64,000 nt of DNA from Novosphingobium flavum. Lineage in GTDB: Bacteria > Pseudomonadota > Alphaproteobacteria > Sphingomonadales > Sphingomonadaceae. Positions 18,376 to 26,350 of this stretch are shown here, in pieces. The notes beneath the pieces were generated by a model that had not been told where the DNA came from, did not search any database, and saw nothing but the letters and a program-made list of their open reading frames with translations. A program made the translations under genes and the position numbers. The number at the start of each line of letters is the position of its first letter. The first letter of the stretch is position 1. Where the stretch lies: positions 124,001 to 188,000 of the forward strand of contig NZ_JACLAW010000008.1 of assembly GCF_014230315.1 (NCBI RefSeq). The letters run 5' to 3'.

Positions 18376-18816
18376 ATGCTTTCGCAAAAGACGCGCTATT
18401 CGATCCGCGCCCTCCAGCACCTTGCCGATCACTGGCGGCAGGGGCCAGTGCGGCTGGATGCGATTGCCGAGGCGCAGAACATCCCCCGCAAGTTCCTGAC
18501 CGTAATCCTGTCGGAAATGGTGCGCGAGGGCGTCGTGACATCGCACAGGGGGCGGGAAGGCGGCTATGAGCTGGCGCTGCCCCCGGTCGACATCCGCTAC
18601 GGAGACATCATCCGCCTGACGCGGGGGAGCCTGGCCCTGGTGCCCTGCGCGGCGCGCAACGCGCACGAACATTGCACCAATTGCCTGCCCGAGGCCGAAT
18701 GCCGCCTGCGCGGCCTGATGCTCACGCTGCGGGACGAGACGGCCAACATGCTGGACCGGATCACGCTGGCGGACCCAATCAAGCTGGAGCCGCCGTTCCC
18801 CGGCGTGGAGGGCTAG
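18376..18816 (+). CDS. Rrf2 family transcriptional regulator
   Basis: A 146-residue DNA-binding protein. The N-terminal winged helix carries MLSQKTRYSIRALQHLAD, LDAIAEAQNIPRKFLTVILSEM and SHRGREGGYELA, diagnostic of Rrf2. A cysteine cluster follows: C, then CTNC, then C (spacing C-x8-C-x2-C-x5-C, about residues 90-110), so an Fe-S cluster or thiol sensing is possible. A TTGACA sits at 18341-18346, 30 bases before the ATG, with little room for a leader. GTG at 18352 is an alternative start. It is followed by a YezD-like gene and a TonB receptor whose promoter region holds an inverted repeat. Confidence 0.88.
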   Translation: MLSQKTRYSIRALQHLADHWRQGPVRLDAIAEAQNIPRKFLTVILSEMVREGVVTSHRGREGGYELALPPVDIRYGDIIRLTRGSLALVPCAARNAHEHCTNCLPEAECRLRGLMLTLRDETANMLDRITLADPIKLEPPFPGVEG

Positions 18817-18883
18817 GGTCCGTACTCGAGCGGCGATACGGCGCGAAATAGTTCCGCTTCGCCGCGCGATAGCGCTTCTCCTC

Positions 18884-18911
18884 TTGTCTACTGAAAAAGT
18901 AGAGATATGAA
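18884..18911 (+). promoter_or_regulatory. putative promoter with inverted-repeat operator before the YezD-like gene
   Basis: TTGTCT (18884-18889) and TATGAA (18906-18911) with 16 bases between resemble a -35/-10 pair. Lying across and between them is the perfect inverted repeat TCTACT-GAAAA-AGTAGA (18887-18903). An operator between -35 and -10 is where Rrf2 repressors often bind, and an Rrf2 gene ends 70 bases upstream. The assignment of the regulator is an inference. Confidence 0.5.
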
Positions 18912-18933
18912 TGCCGCCAACAAGGAGGCACTC

Positions 18934-19125
18934 ATGGCACAGACGAATCACGCAGGGCACCGCGATGGCGCCGCCCCTGACAAGGCCGCCCAGTTCGATC
19001 GCAGCGCTGTGATCGAGGCTGTGACGGCGGCGATCGGACGCCTGCGCTACGGCGCGATCGAGCTCACCGTCCACGACGGCCGGGTGGTCCAGCTCGAAGT
19101 TACCGAGCGCCAGCGCTTTTCCTGA
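18934..19125 (+). CDS. YezD/DUF2292-like small protein
   Basis: A 63-residue protein. ATG 18934 is chosen because a perfect AAGGAGG (18922-18928 region) precedes it by about 6 bases; an earlier ATG at 18907 would overlap the likely promoter. The C-terminal half, VTAAIGRLRYGAIELTVHDG followed by VVQLEVTERQRF, matches the DUF2292 family, typified by YezD of Bacillus. In several bacteria such genes lie near sulfur assimilation genes. Here the neighbours are an Rrf2 regulator and a TonB receptor. Molecular function unknown. Confidence 0.8.
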   Translation: MAQTNHAGHRDGAAPDKAAQFDRSAVIEAVTAAIGRLRYGAIELTVHDGRVVQLEVTERQRFS

Positions 19126-19249
19126 GCGTGCCCTTCAGGGGGCTCTTTCGAACTAAAGATTTTCTGCCGCCGGGGGCTTTGTCCGGCATTTCTCATCTGA
19201 TGCAGACCGGACCGCCGGATGCATCCATTCCCTTCAGAGGATTGGATTC

Positions 19250-21847
19250 ATGCATTCGTTCGTCCGCAGCGGCCTGCTGGCCGCCACCGCTCTTGGCTCG
19301 GCGCTTCCGCTTCAGGCTCATGCCGAGGAAGTTCCTGCTTCTGCCGCGCCTATCGCCACCGTTTCCGCGACTGTCGATGCAGCCGGGGCCGATTCCGCCG
19401 CTGTTGACGGTGAGCAGCGCAGTTCCGCCGGTACTGGTGCGACCGACCAGGGCGACATCGTCGTCACCGCCCGCCACCGCAACGAAACCTCGCAGTCGGT
19501 TCCGCTGGCCATCGCGGTCGTCGGCGGCGATCACATCGACAACACCGGGGCTTTCAACGTCGGCCGCCTGCAGCAGTTGACCCCGACCTTGCAGTTCTAT
19601 TCGTCCAACCCGCGCAACACCTCGGTCAACGTCCGCGGTTTCGGCGCCCCGCTGGGCCTGACCAACGACGGGATCGACCAGGGCGTCGGCATCTATGTCG
19701 ACGACGTCTACTATTCGCGCGTCGCTTCCTCGACCTTCGACTTCCTTGACGTGGCCCAGATCGAGGTCCTGCGCGGGCCGCAGGGCACGCTCTATGGCAA
19801 GAACACGACCGCCGGCGCGATCAACATCACCTCGCGCCAGCCGACTTTCGATCCGGAAGGCCGGGCCGAAGTGTCTTTCGGCAACTACGGCTATGTCCAG
19901 GCCAAGGCGGCCGTATCGGGGCCGCTGTCGGACACGCTGGCGGCGCGGATCGCGATTTCCGAAACCAAGCGGAACGGGACGATCTGGAATTCGACCACCA
20001 ACAAGTGGAACAATGACCAGTCGAACACCGGCCTGCGCGCCCAGTTGCTGTGGAAGGCGGCGAGCAATCTTGAGGTGAGCCTCGCAGGTGACTGGAGCCA
20101 CCAGAACACCCTTTGCTGCGCCACCGTGTTCTATGCCTATGTTCCAACGCAGAAGGGGGTGCTCGTCGGCGGTGTTCTGAATCGCCAATACCCGGCGCTC
20201 TACGACGTTGCCGCGGGCAAGGCGGCGGGTACTAACGCCTATCTGACCAATCCGGCCAATCAGGGCTTCGCCAACCGGATCAGCGACGTTGACGGCGAAC
20301 TGCGCGCCAAGCAGTCGATCGGCGGGGCTTCGCTGCGCGCGAAGCTCGATCTCGGCGCAGGCACGCTGACCTCGATCAGCGCCTGGCGCTTCTGGAACTG
20401 GGACCCGTCGAACGACCGCGATTTTACCGCGCTGCGGATCACGACCAAGAGCCAGAACCCGTCGAAGCAGCAGCAGTTTACGCAGGAACTGCGCTACAAC
20501 CAGCACAGCGACGCGCTCGATTTCCAGCTCGGCACTTTCTATTATTATCAGGTCGTCAACACCAACGGCTACCAGGAGCAGGGCGCGGCCGCGACCAAGT
20601 GGCTGCTTTCGCCCAGCTCCGACCCGGCCAATGTGTACAACCTGAATGTTCTCAACGGGCTCAATTCGACGAACACGATCCGCCTCGCAAACACCAGCTG
20701 GTCGGTTTACGGTCAGGCAAGCTGGCGGCCGCTGCCGGGCCTGACCATCCAGCCGGGCGCGCGGGTCAACTATGACAAGAAGAGCGGGTCCTACAACGCG
20801 GTGGTCCGCGATGCGGCCGGCAACCTGCTGACCCCGGGCATGGTCTCGACCGGCACGCCGACGCAGAAGGCGCAGATCGGCGTGCTGCTGCCGGAGAGCT
20901 ATGCGCCCAGCTTCTCGGCGTGGAACCTCTCCTACGACCTGACGCTGAGCTACGACATCGCCCCCGATGTCCACACCTATGCGACCTATTCGAAGACTTT
21001 CCAGACCGGCGGCATCAACCTCAATGGCGTGCCGGCCGATGCGACCACGGGCCTGCCGCAGACCCAGTACCAGACGGTTGCGCCCGAAGGCGTCCATCAC
21101 TTCGAGTTGGGCATCAAGTCGCAGTTCTTCGACCGCAAGGTCACGCTCAATCTCGCGGCCTTCCGCACCGACATCAGCAACTATCAGGCGGTGTTCTCGA
21201 GCAACAACGCGGCCTCGCTTTCTACGCTGCGCGGCTATGTCGCCAACGTGCCCAAGGTGCGCTCGCAGGGGATCGAGGCAGATTTCTCGGTGCGGCCGAG
21301 CGAGCGGTTCAACGCCTATGCCAACTTCGCCTATACCGATGCGACCTACCGCGAGTTCACCAATGCGCCGCCGCCGATCGAGCTCTCGGGCGGGTCGACC
21401 TTCTCGGGCACCAATTGCACGATCCCGACCGCGCTGCCGGCCAACGTCAGCCCGGTGAGCTGCAACATTTCCGGCCAGCAGCTGCCCGGCGTGTCGAAGT
21501 ATTCGCTTTCGCTCGGCGGGGAAGGCAATCTGCCGGTCAAGTTCTTCGGCAAGGATGGGCAGATCTTCCTCGGCGCTGACGGCAATACCCGCAGCTCGTT
21601 CTCGTCGAACGCCACGCCTTCGCCGGCGGCGACGTTGCCCGGCTACACCCTGGTCAACTTCCGCTTCGGTTGGCGCTCGGACCGGGATGACAAGGGCCGC
21701 AAGATCGACGTTTACGGCTGGGTCCGCAATGCCTTCGACAAGGGTTACGTCGAGCAGTTGCAGGTTGCACCGAACAGCGTCGGCTTGCTGGTGGCCAACA
21801 TTGGCGATCCGCGTACCTTCGGCGGGACGGTCAAGGTCGAGTTCTGA
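19250..21847 (+). CDS. TonB-dependent outer membrane receptor
   Basis: An 865-residue outer membrane transporter. Residues 1-25 form a signal peptide (ending AHA before EEVPAS). A TonB box-like DIVVTARHRNE (about 69-79) begins the plug, which includes VNVRGFGAPLG, YVDDVYYSRVAS and VEVLRGPQGTLYGKNTTAGAINI. The rest is a 22-strand type beta barrel ending with KVEF, a C-terminal phenylalanine as required for outer membrane insertion. The substrate is unknown; no siderophore or vitamin genes are adjacent. Its position behind an Rrf2 regulator and a YezD-like gene suggests regulated uptake of a sulfur- or metal-containing compound (inference). Confidence 0.93.
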   Translation: MHSFVRSGLLAATALGSALPLQAHAEEVPASAAPIATVSATVDAAGADSAAVDGEQRSSAGTGATDQGDIVVTARHRNETSQSVPLAIAVVGGDHIDNTGAFNVGRLQQLTPTLQFYSSNPRNTSVNVRGFGAPLGLTNDGIDQGVGIYVDDVYYSRVASSTFDFLDVAQIEVLRGPQGTLYGKNTTAGAINITSRQPTFDPEGRAEVSFGNYGYVQAKAAVSGPLSDTLAARIAISETKRNGTIWNSTTNKWNNDQSNTGLRAQLLWKAASNLEVSLAGDWSHQNTLCCATVFYAYVPTQKGVLVGGVLNRQYPALYDVAAGKAAGTNAYLTNPANQGFANRISDVDGELRAKQSIGGASLRAKLDLGAGTLTSISAWRFWNWDPSNDRDFTALRITTKSQNPSKQQQFTQELRYNQHSDALDFQLGTFYYYQVVNTNGYQEQGAAATKWLLSPSSDPANVYNLNVLNGLNSTNTIRLANTSWSVYGQASWRPLPGLTIQPGARVNYDKKSGSYNAVVRDAAGNLLTPGMVSTGTPTQKAQIGVLLPESYAPSFSAWNLSYDLTLSYDIAPDVHTYATYSKTFQTGGINLNGVPADATTGLPQTQYQTVAPEGVHHFELGIKSQFFDRKVTLNLAAFRTDISNYQAVFSSNNAASLSTLRGYVANVPKVRSQGIEADFSVRPSERFNAYANFAYTDATYREFTNAPPPIELSGGSTFSGTNCTIPTALPANVSPVSCNISGQQLPGVSKYSLSLGGEGNLPVKFFGKDGQIFLGADGNTRSSFSSNATPSPAATLPGYTLVNFRFGWRSDRDDKGRKIDVYGWVRNAFDKGYVEQLQVAPNSVGLLVANIGDPRTFGGTVKVEF

Positions 21848-21863
21848 GCGGAAGGCAGACACG

Positions 21864-21901
21864 AAAAAGCCCGCCGGAGGATCGCTCCGGCGGGCTTTTT
21901 T
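21864..21901. terminator. bidirectional terminator between TonB receptor and purB
   Basis: A perfect 16-bp stem: 21864-21879 (AAAAAGCCCGCCGGAG) pairs with 21885-21900, with a GATCG loop. A and T tracts on the two sides let it stop transcription on either strand; it lies between two convergent genes. Confidence 0.88.
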
Positions 21902-21920
21902 GATGCCTTGCGGGCTTGGC

Positions 21921-23234
21921 TTACTCGCCGAAGACGCGCTCGAAGATCGTGTCGATCGCCTTGAAGTGATAGTCGAGGTTGAACTTTTCCTCGATCTGCG
22001 CAGGCGTAAGCGCGGCGGCGACTTCCGGGTCGGCCTTGAGCAGTTCCATCAGGTTGAGCTGGCCATCCGATTCCCACACCTTCATCGCGTTGCGCTGGAC
22101 GAGGCGGTAGGAAGCGTCACGCTCCAGCCCGGCCTGGGTGAGGGCGAGCAGGACCCGCTGCGAGTGGACGAGGCCGCCCATCTTGTCGAGGTTCTTCTGC
22201 ATCCGCGCCGGGTAGATCACCAGCTTGTCGACCACGCCGGTCAGGCGGGCGAGGGCGAAGTCCAGCGTGATCGTGGCGTCGGGGCCGATGTAACGCTCGA
22301 CCGAGGAGTGGGAGATGTCGCGCTCATGCCACAGGGCCACGTTTTCGAGCGCCGGGGTGACCGCCGAGCGGACCATGCGGGCAAGGCCGGTGAGGTTCTC
22401 GGTCAGCACCGGGTTGCGCTTGTGCGGCATGGCCGACGAGCCCTTCTGGCCGGGCGAGAAGTATTCCTCCGCTTCCAGCACCTCGGTGCGCTGGAGGTGG
22501 CGGATTTCGACTGCGAGGCGCTCGATTGAGGAGGCGATCACGCCGAGCGTGGCGAAGAACATAGCGTGGCGATCGCGCGGGATCACCTGGGTCGATACCG
22601 GCTCGGGTGCCAGGCCGAGCTTTTCGGCGACATATTCCTCGACCGAGGGATCGATGTTGGCGAAAGTGCCAACCGCGCCCGAGATCGCGCAAGTGGCGAT
22701 CTCTGCGCGGGCCGCGATCAGGCGGGTCTTGCAGCGGGCAAACTCGGCATAGGCCTCGGCCAGCTTCTTGCCGAAGGTGGTCGGCTCGGCGTGGATGCCG
22801 TGGCTGCGACCGATGGTCGGCGTGTACTTGTGCTCCAGCGCCCGGCGCTTGATCGCCTCGAGCAGGGCATCGAGATCGGCGAGGAGGATGTCGGAAGCGC
22901 GGGCGAGCTGGACTGCAAGGGTCGTGTCGAGCACGTCGGAGCTGGTCATGCCCTGGTGCATGAAGCGCGCTTCCGGGCCAACCTGCTGGGCCACCCAGTC
23001 GAGGAAGGCGATCACGTCATGCTTGGTCACGGCCTCGATAGCGTCGATCGCGGCGACGTCGATGGTGGGGTTGGTGGCCCACCAGTCCCACAGCGCCTTG
23101 GCGCCGCTGGGCGGGACCACGCCGAGCTCACCGAGCTTCTCGGTGGCATGGGCCTCGATCTCGAACCAGATCTTGTAACGCGCTTCCGGTTCCCAGATCG
23201 CGGTCATCGCGGGACGGGCATAGCGGGGGACCAT
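21921..23234 (-). CDS. purB: adenylosuccinate lyase
   Basis: Catalyses two steps of purine synthesis: SAICAR to AICAR plus fumarate, and adenylosuccinate to AMP plus fumarate. The 437-residue protein carries the fumarase/aspartase superfamily signature GSSAMPHKRNP (residues 265-275) on the mobile catalytic loop and IGRSHGIHAEPTTFG with the catalytic histidine region around 145. The MTSSDVLDTTLAVQL segment is also typical. It is transcribed convergently to the TonB receptor; TTGACA-like sequence and GGAG-type spacing precede the ATG at 23234. Confidence 0.97.
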   Translation of the reverse strand: MVPRYARPAMTAIWEPEARYKIWFEIEAHATEKLGELGVVPPSGAKALWDWWATNPTIDVAAIDAIEAVTKHDVIAFLDWVAQQVGPEARFMHQGMTSSDVLDTTLAVQLARASDILLADLDALLEAIKRRALEHKYTPTIGRSHGIHAEPTTFGKKLAEAYAEFARCKTRLIAARAEIATCAISGAVGTFANIDPSVEEYVAEKLGLAPEPVSTQVIPRDRHAMFFATLGVIASSIERLAVEIRHLQRTEVLEAEEYFSPGQKGSSAMPHKRNPVLTENLTGLARMVRSAVTPALENVALWHERDISHSSVERYIGPDATITLDFALARLTGVVDKLVIYPARMQKNLDKMGGLVHSQRVLLALTQAGLERDASYRLVQRNAMKVWESDGQLNLMELLKADPEVAAALTPAQIEEKFNLDYHFKAIDTIFERVFGE

Positions 23235-23428
23235 GGTTCGACTCCTTGTTCGTGGTTGACAGGGCCGCTAGGGGCCGCCCGCGCGGAAGGCAAGAGCGCG
23301 GCGCATCGGAGGCGCCGGCCCGATCCCCTGATTTTCGCCGGTCGGGCATTGGAGCGAACCTGATTTAGGCTTACGGTTCAATGATCGATGCCGACTCCAT
23401 GGACGGGGCTTGTCGATTGGAAGACCGC

Positions 23429-23854
23429 ATGACCCTCGCCGAACAGGGGCATCAAGACCAGAGCCGGCGAAGGCCGGTGGTCCTCCTGGTGGAGGACGAG
23501 ATCATGATCCGCATGGCGGATGCCGAATCGCTGCGCGAGGCGGGAATAAGCGTGATCGAGGCCGGAAACGGTGCCGAGGGATTGGCGGTGCTGGAGAGCG
23601 CGGCCGTGCTGGACGCGCTGATCACCGACATCAACATGCCAGGCGAACTCGACGGTCTGCAACTGGCCGCGCTGTGCCGCGATCTGCGCCCCGGCCTGCC
23701 GATCCTGCTGGCATCGGCCCGGCTGCCCGAGGCCGGAGATCCCCGGGCGGATCGCATGCTTGCGAAACCATATGCCTTCTCCGAGCTTTTATCTGCCGTG
23801 AAGGAAATGATGGGGAACGCATGGCAGACTATGAAGGACCGAAGAACCTCCTGA
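23429..23854 (+). CDS. single-domain response regulator (intact receiver)
   Basis: A 141-residue protein consisting of one receiver domain. The acidic pocket is in LLVEDEIMIRMA, the phosphoacceptor is D67 in LITDINMPGELDG, the switch serine is S96 in ILLASAR, and the conserved lysine is K113 in LAKPYAFSEL. ATG 23429 is preferred because GGAAG precedes it; ATG 23381 is in frame but lacks a binding site. There is no output domain. It overlaps the next gene by 34 bases. Such single receivers often relay phosphate in HWE kinase networks. Confidence 0.85.
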   Translation: MTLAEQGHQDQSRRRPVVLLVEDEIMIRMADAESLREAGISVIEAGNGAEGLAVLESAAVLDALITDINMPGELDGLQLAALCRDLRPGLPILLASARLPEAGDPRADRMLAKPYAFSELLSAVKEMMGNAWQTMKDRRTS

Positions 23855-24216
23855 TCGCTGACAGCGACACGCTGGTACGTCACGCCTTGGCCGAATATCT
23901 GCGCCACTGTGGCTACCGCGTGGTCGAGGCGACCAATTTCGACGAGGTGATCAGCATACTCGAACGCCCCGAGGACGGCGTGCTGCCGGACATCGTCCTG
24001 TGCGACGTTGGCCTGACCGGCGGCAACGGATTCGCGCTGCGGGTATGGGTTCGCGCCCATCGGCCCGAGGTGAGGGTGGTGCTGGCCGGCAATGTCGCCG
24101 CCGCTGCGCGAGCGGCCGGTGAACTGTGCGAAGAGGGCCCGGATCTGGGCCGCCCCTATGATCCGCAGCTCGTGCTCGACCAGATCCGCCGGATGAAGGC
24201 GCCGCGCTTGCAGTAG
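23821..24216 (+). CDS. degenerate receiver-domain protein
   Basis: A 131-residue receiver-like protein starting ATG 23821 after GGGGAA, in a different frame from the preceding regulator and overlapping it by 34 bases. It keeps the acidic pair (LLIADSDTLVR) and the acceptor aspartate D62 (VLCDVGLTGGNG), but the switch Ser/Thr is replaced by G90 (VVLAGNV) and the invariant lysine by R111 (GRPYDP). It may therefore bind phosphate abnormally or act independently of phosphorylation. The pair looks like an old duplication. Partner kinase unknown. Confidence 0.8.
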   Translation: MADYEGPKNLLIADSDTLVRHALAEYLRHCGYRVVEATNFDEVISILERPEDGVLPDIVLCDVGLTGGNGFALRVWVRAHRPEVRVVLAGNVAAAARAAGELCEEGPDLGRPYDPQLVLDQIRRMKAPRLQ

Positions 24217-24219
24217 CCT

Positions 24220-25389
24220 TCAGGCGAGGGCCGCGCGCCTTTCGCGCAAGGCGGCAAGGCCGCGCTCCAGCAGGGTGCGGACCCGGCCGCTTTGCCGTTC
24301 GGTGACGAAGGAGATCGCGTAGCAGGCGGCAAGCAGGCTGAGCACCTCGATGAGGAAGCCTGGCAGGCTGTCACCGGCGGTCAGGCCGAGGGTCTTGGCC
24401 AGCAGCAGCAAGGGCCAGTGGAACAGATAGAGCGTGAAGGAGAACCCGGAAAGCTTGCGCGCGGGCGCATCCAGCATCTGCCAGATCGCGGGCCAGCGAT
24501 TGGCGATCGGCCTGAGGCCGGCAAAGGTCGCCGCCACGGCGAGGGCCAGAAGCAGGTCGCTCAGCGCGAAGCGGGAGAAGGAGAGGTCGTTGCGGTAAGG
24601 GCCGGCGAGATCGCGGATCAGGTGTAGCCCCGGCATAACCCATTCCGTGTGCAGCCAGGCCGCGGTGAGGCCGGCCGCGACCAGCATGGCACCGGCAAGC
24701 GGCCCTGTGCGCCGAGCAAGTGGGGTCAGTACGAGGACGACGCCGACCAGCCAGACCGGGAACATCAGCAAGATGCGCGGGCCCGCGAACAGGGCGAATA
24801 GAGCGAGCGCTCCAATCCGCTGCGGCCCGCGCAGGAAGACGGCCGCACCGAACAGGGCATAGTACCAGACCTCGTAGCACAGCGACCAGTAGGGCGGGTT
24901 CCAGACCGGCCCCGCGCCCCATGGGCTTTCGCTGAGGAACATCAGCGGCAGTACCGTCCCGGCCCAGCTGAGCTTGCCGTAGGTGTCGGTATGCTGGGCC
25001 GAGCCGCCAAGCGACGTCACCACGAAATAGGCGAGGGTCGAGAATGCCAGCGCGGTCAGCGAGACCGGCAGGATCCGCGAGGCGCGGGCGATCGCATAGC
25101 GCGAGAACGACGCTGGACCGCGCAGGACCGAGGCGGTGATCACCAGCCCGGACAGCACGAAGAACACCACCACGGCATAGTGCTGGGCAAGCGGAATGTC
25201 GGGAAACCAGCCTTCGTACAGCCGGGCCTGCGCGGCGTGACAGACCAGGACGACCAGCGCCGCGAAGAAGCGGATCAGGTCGAGGCAGGTGGAGAGCGGG
25301 GCGGTGATGAAGGGATCGGCGGCAAGGCTGCGCACACCCTCATCCTGCGGGGCGAGCCTGCTGGTCGGTGCGGACTGGAACACTGACAT
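24220..25389 (-). CDS. acyltransferase 3 family membrane protein
   Basis: A 389-residue polytopic membrane protein with roughly ten hydrophobic segments. The N-terminal LDLIRFFAALVVLVCHAAQ, with R40 and H51, is the catalytic-type motif of the acyltransferase 3 (OafA/NodX-like) family, which transfers acetyl or other acyl groups to extracytoplasmic sugars. SGLVITASV and RASRILPV match the next conserved blocks. The acceptor could be a polysaccharide or lipid; no glycan cluster is adjacent. It converges on the receiver gene with a gap of only 3 bases. Confidence 0.9.
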   Translation of the reverse strand: MSVFQSAPTSRLAPQDEGVRSLAADPFITAPLSTCLDLIRFFAALVVLVCHAAQARLYEGWFPDIPLAQHYAVVVFFVLSGLVITASVLRGPASFSRYAIARASRILPVSLTALAFSTLAYFVVTSLGGSAQHTDTYGKLSWAGTVLPLMFLSESPWGAGPVWNPPYWSLCYEVWYYALFGAAVFLRGPQRIGALALFALFAGPRILLMFPVWLVGVVLVLTPLARRTGPLAGAMLVAAGLTAAWLHTEWVMPGLHLIRDLAGPYRNDLSFSRFALSDLLLALAVAATFAGLRPIANRWPAIWQMLDAPARKLSGFSFTLYLFHWPLLLLAKTLGLTAGDSLPGFLIEVLSLLAACYAISFVTERQSGRVRTLLERGLAALRERRAALA

Positions 25390-25536
25390 TGCGGTTGCGA
25401 TAAGGATCCCTGTTGCGCCGCAGGCGGTGGCTCAAACCGGCCGGGATGGCAAGCGGACCGCTTGTGCGCTGCGGCAGGCCGTGTGCGAGGGGCCATGGAT
25501 TGAGGCGAAAATGTGGCGGGCGCGGCAACGCGGCCC

Positions 25537-26274
25537 TCAGATCAGTCCGCGGGCGCGCAGCGAGACGTGACCCTCGCGGCCGATGATCACGTGATCGTGA
25601 ACCGTCACCCCGAGCAGGCGCCCGGCCTCGGCAATGCGGTGAGTGACCTGGATGTCGGCCCGGCTCGGCTCGGGCGAGCCGGAGGGGTGGTTGTGGACGA
25701 GAATCAGGGCCGCGGCGCCGACGTCGAGCGCACGGCGGATCACCTCGCGCGGGTGGATTGCCGCCTCGTCGAGCGAACCATCGCCGACATGGTCGTCGAG
25801 AATCAGCATGTTGCGGGTGTTGAGGTAGAGAATCCGCACCCGCTCCTTGGTGAGGTGGGCCATGTCGATCGTCAGGTAATCGATCAGGGCCTGCCAGGAG
25901 GCGAGCACGGGCTGTTCGCGCACCTGCTGGCGGGCAAGGCGGCGGGTGGCCACAGCGACGATGCGCATGGCCGCGGCGCTGCTCTCTCCCATGCCGGGAT
26001 GGAGGGCGAGCGTATCGGGCGGGGCGTTGAGCACGGCGGCGAGCGAGCCGAACCGCTGGATCAGGCTGCGCGCCAGCGGCTTGACGTCCTTGCGCGGGAT
26101 CGCGGTCATCAGCAGGTATTCGATGACCTCATGATCGGCGAGGGCATCGATCCCGCCTTCGAGCAGGCGCTTGCGCAGCCGGGCGCGGTGGCCGGACGAA
26201 TCGTGCGCCGGATCGCGTTCGCTCGCTGCGGCGAGCGGGGGCGGTGCCTCGCCGAACAAGCCTTTTCCGTCCAC
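25537..26274 (-). CDS. radC: RadC family JAMM-type protein
   Basis: A 245-residue protein if the GTG at 26274 is used. A longer reading from 26394 is possible but would overlap the start of the divergent ydbH gene and add non-conserved residues. The N-terminal helix-hairpin-helix region (RARLRKRLLEGGIDALADHE) and the C-terminal JAMM-like metal motif, LVHNHPSGSPEPSRADI, with conserved H, H, S and D, define the family. Although named for DNA repair, RadC's biochemical role is unclear. Confidence 0.9.
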   Translation of the reverse strand: MDGKGLFGEAPPPLAAASERDPAHDSSGHRARLRKRLLEGGIDALADHEVIEYLLMTAIPRKDVKPLARSLIQRFGSLAAVLNAPPDTLALHPGMGESSAAAMRIVAVATRRLARQQVREQPVLASWQALIDYLTIDMAHLTKERVRILYLNTRNMLILDDHVGDGSLDEAAIHPREVIRRALDVGAAALILVHNHPSGSPEPSRADIQVTHRIAEAGRLLGVTVHDHVIIGREGHVSLRARGLI

Positions 26275-26350
26275 CCGCAACTTTCCCCCGGTCTCGCCGT
26301 TACCACGCCAAGCATTGCCTTTCAGGGGACGAGGGCGCAAGTGTAAGGCG

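Noticed and set aside
19193..21862. 889-codon reverse-strand open frame over the TonB receptor
   Set aside because: Antisense shadow; the forward protein has complete plug and barrel motifs and a C-terminal phenylalanine.
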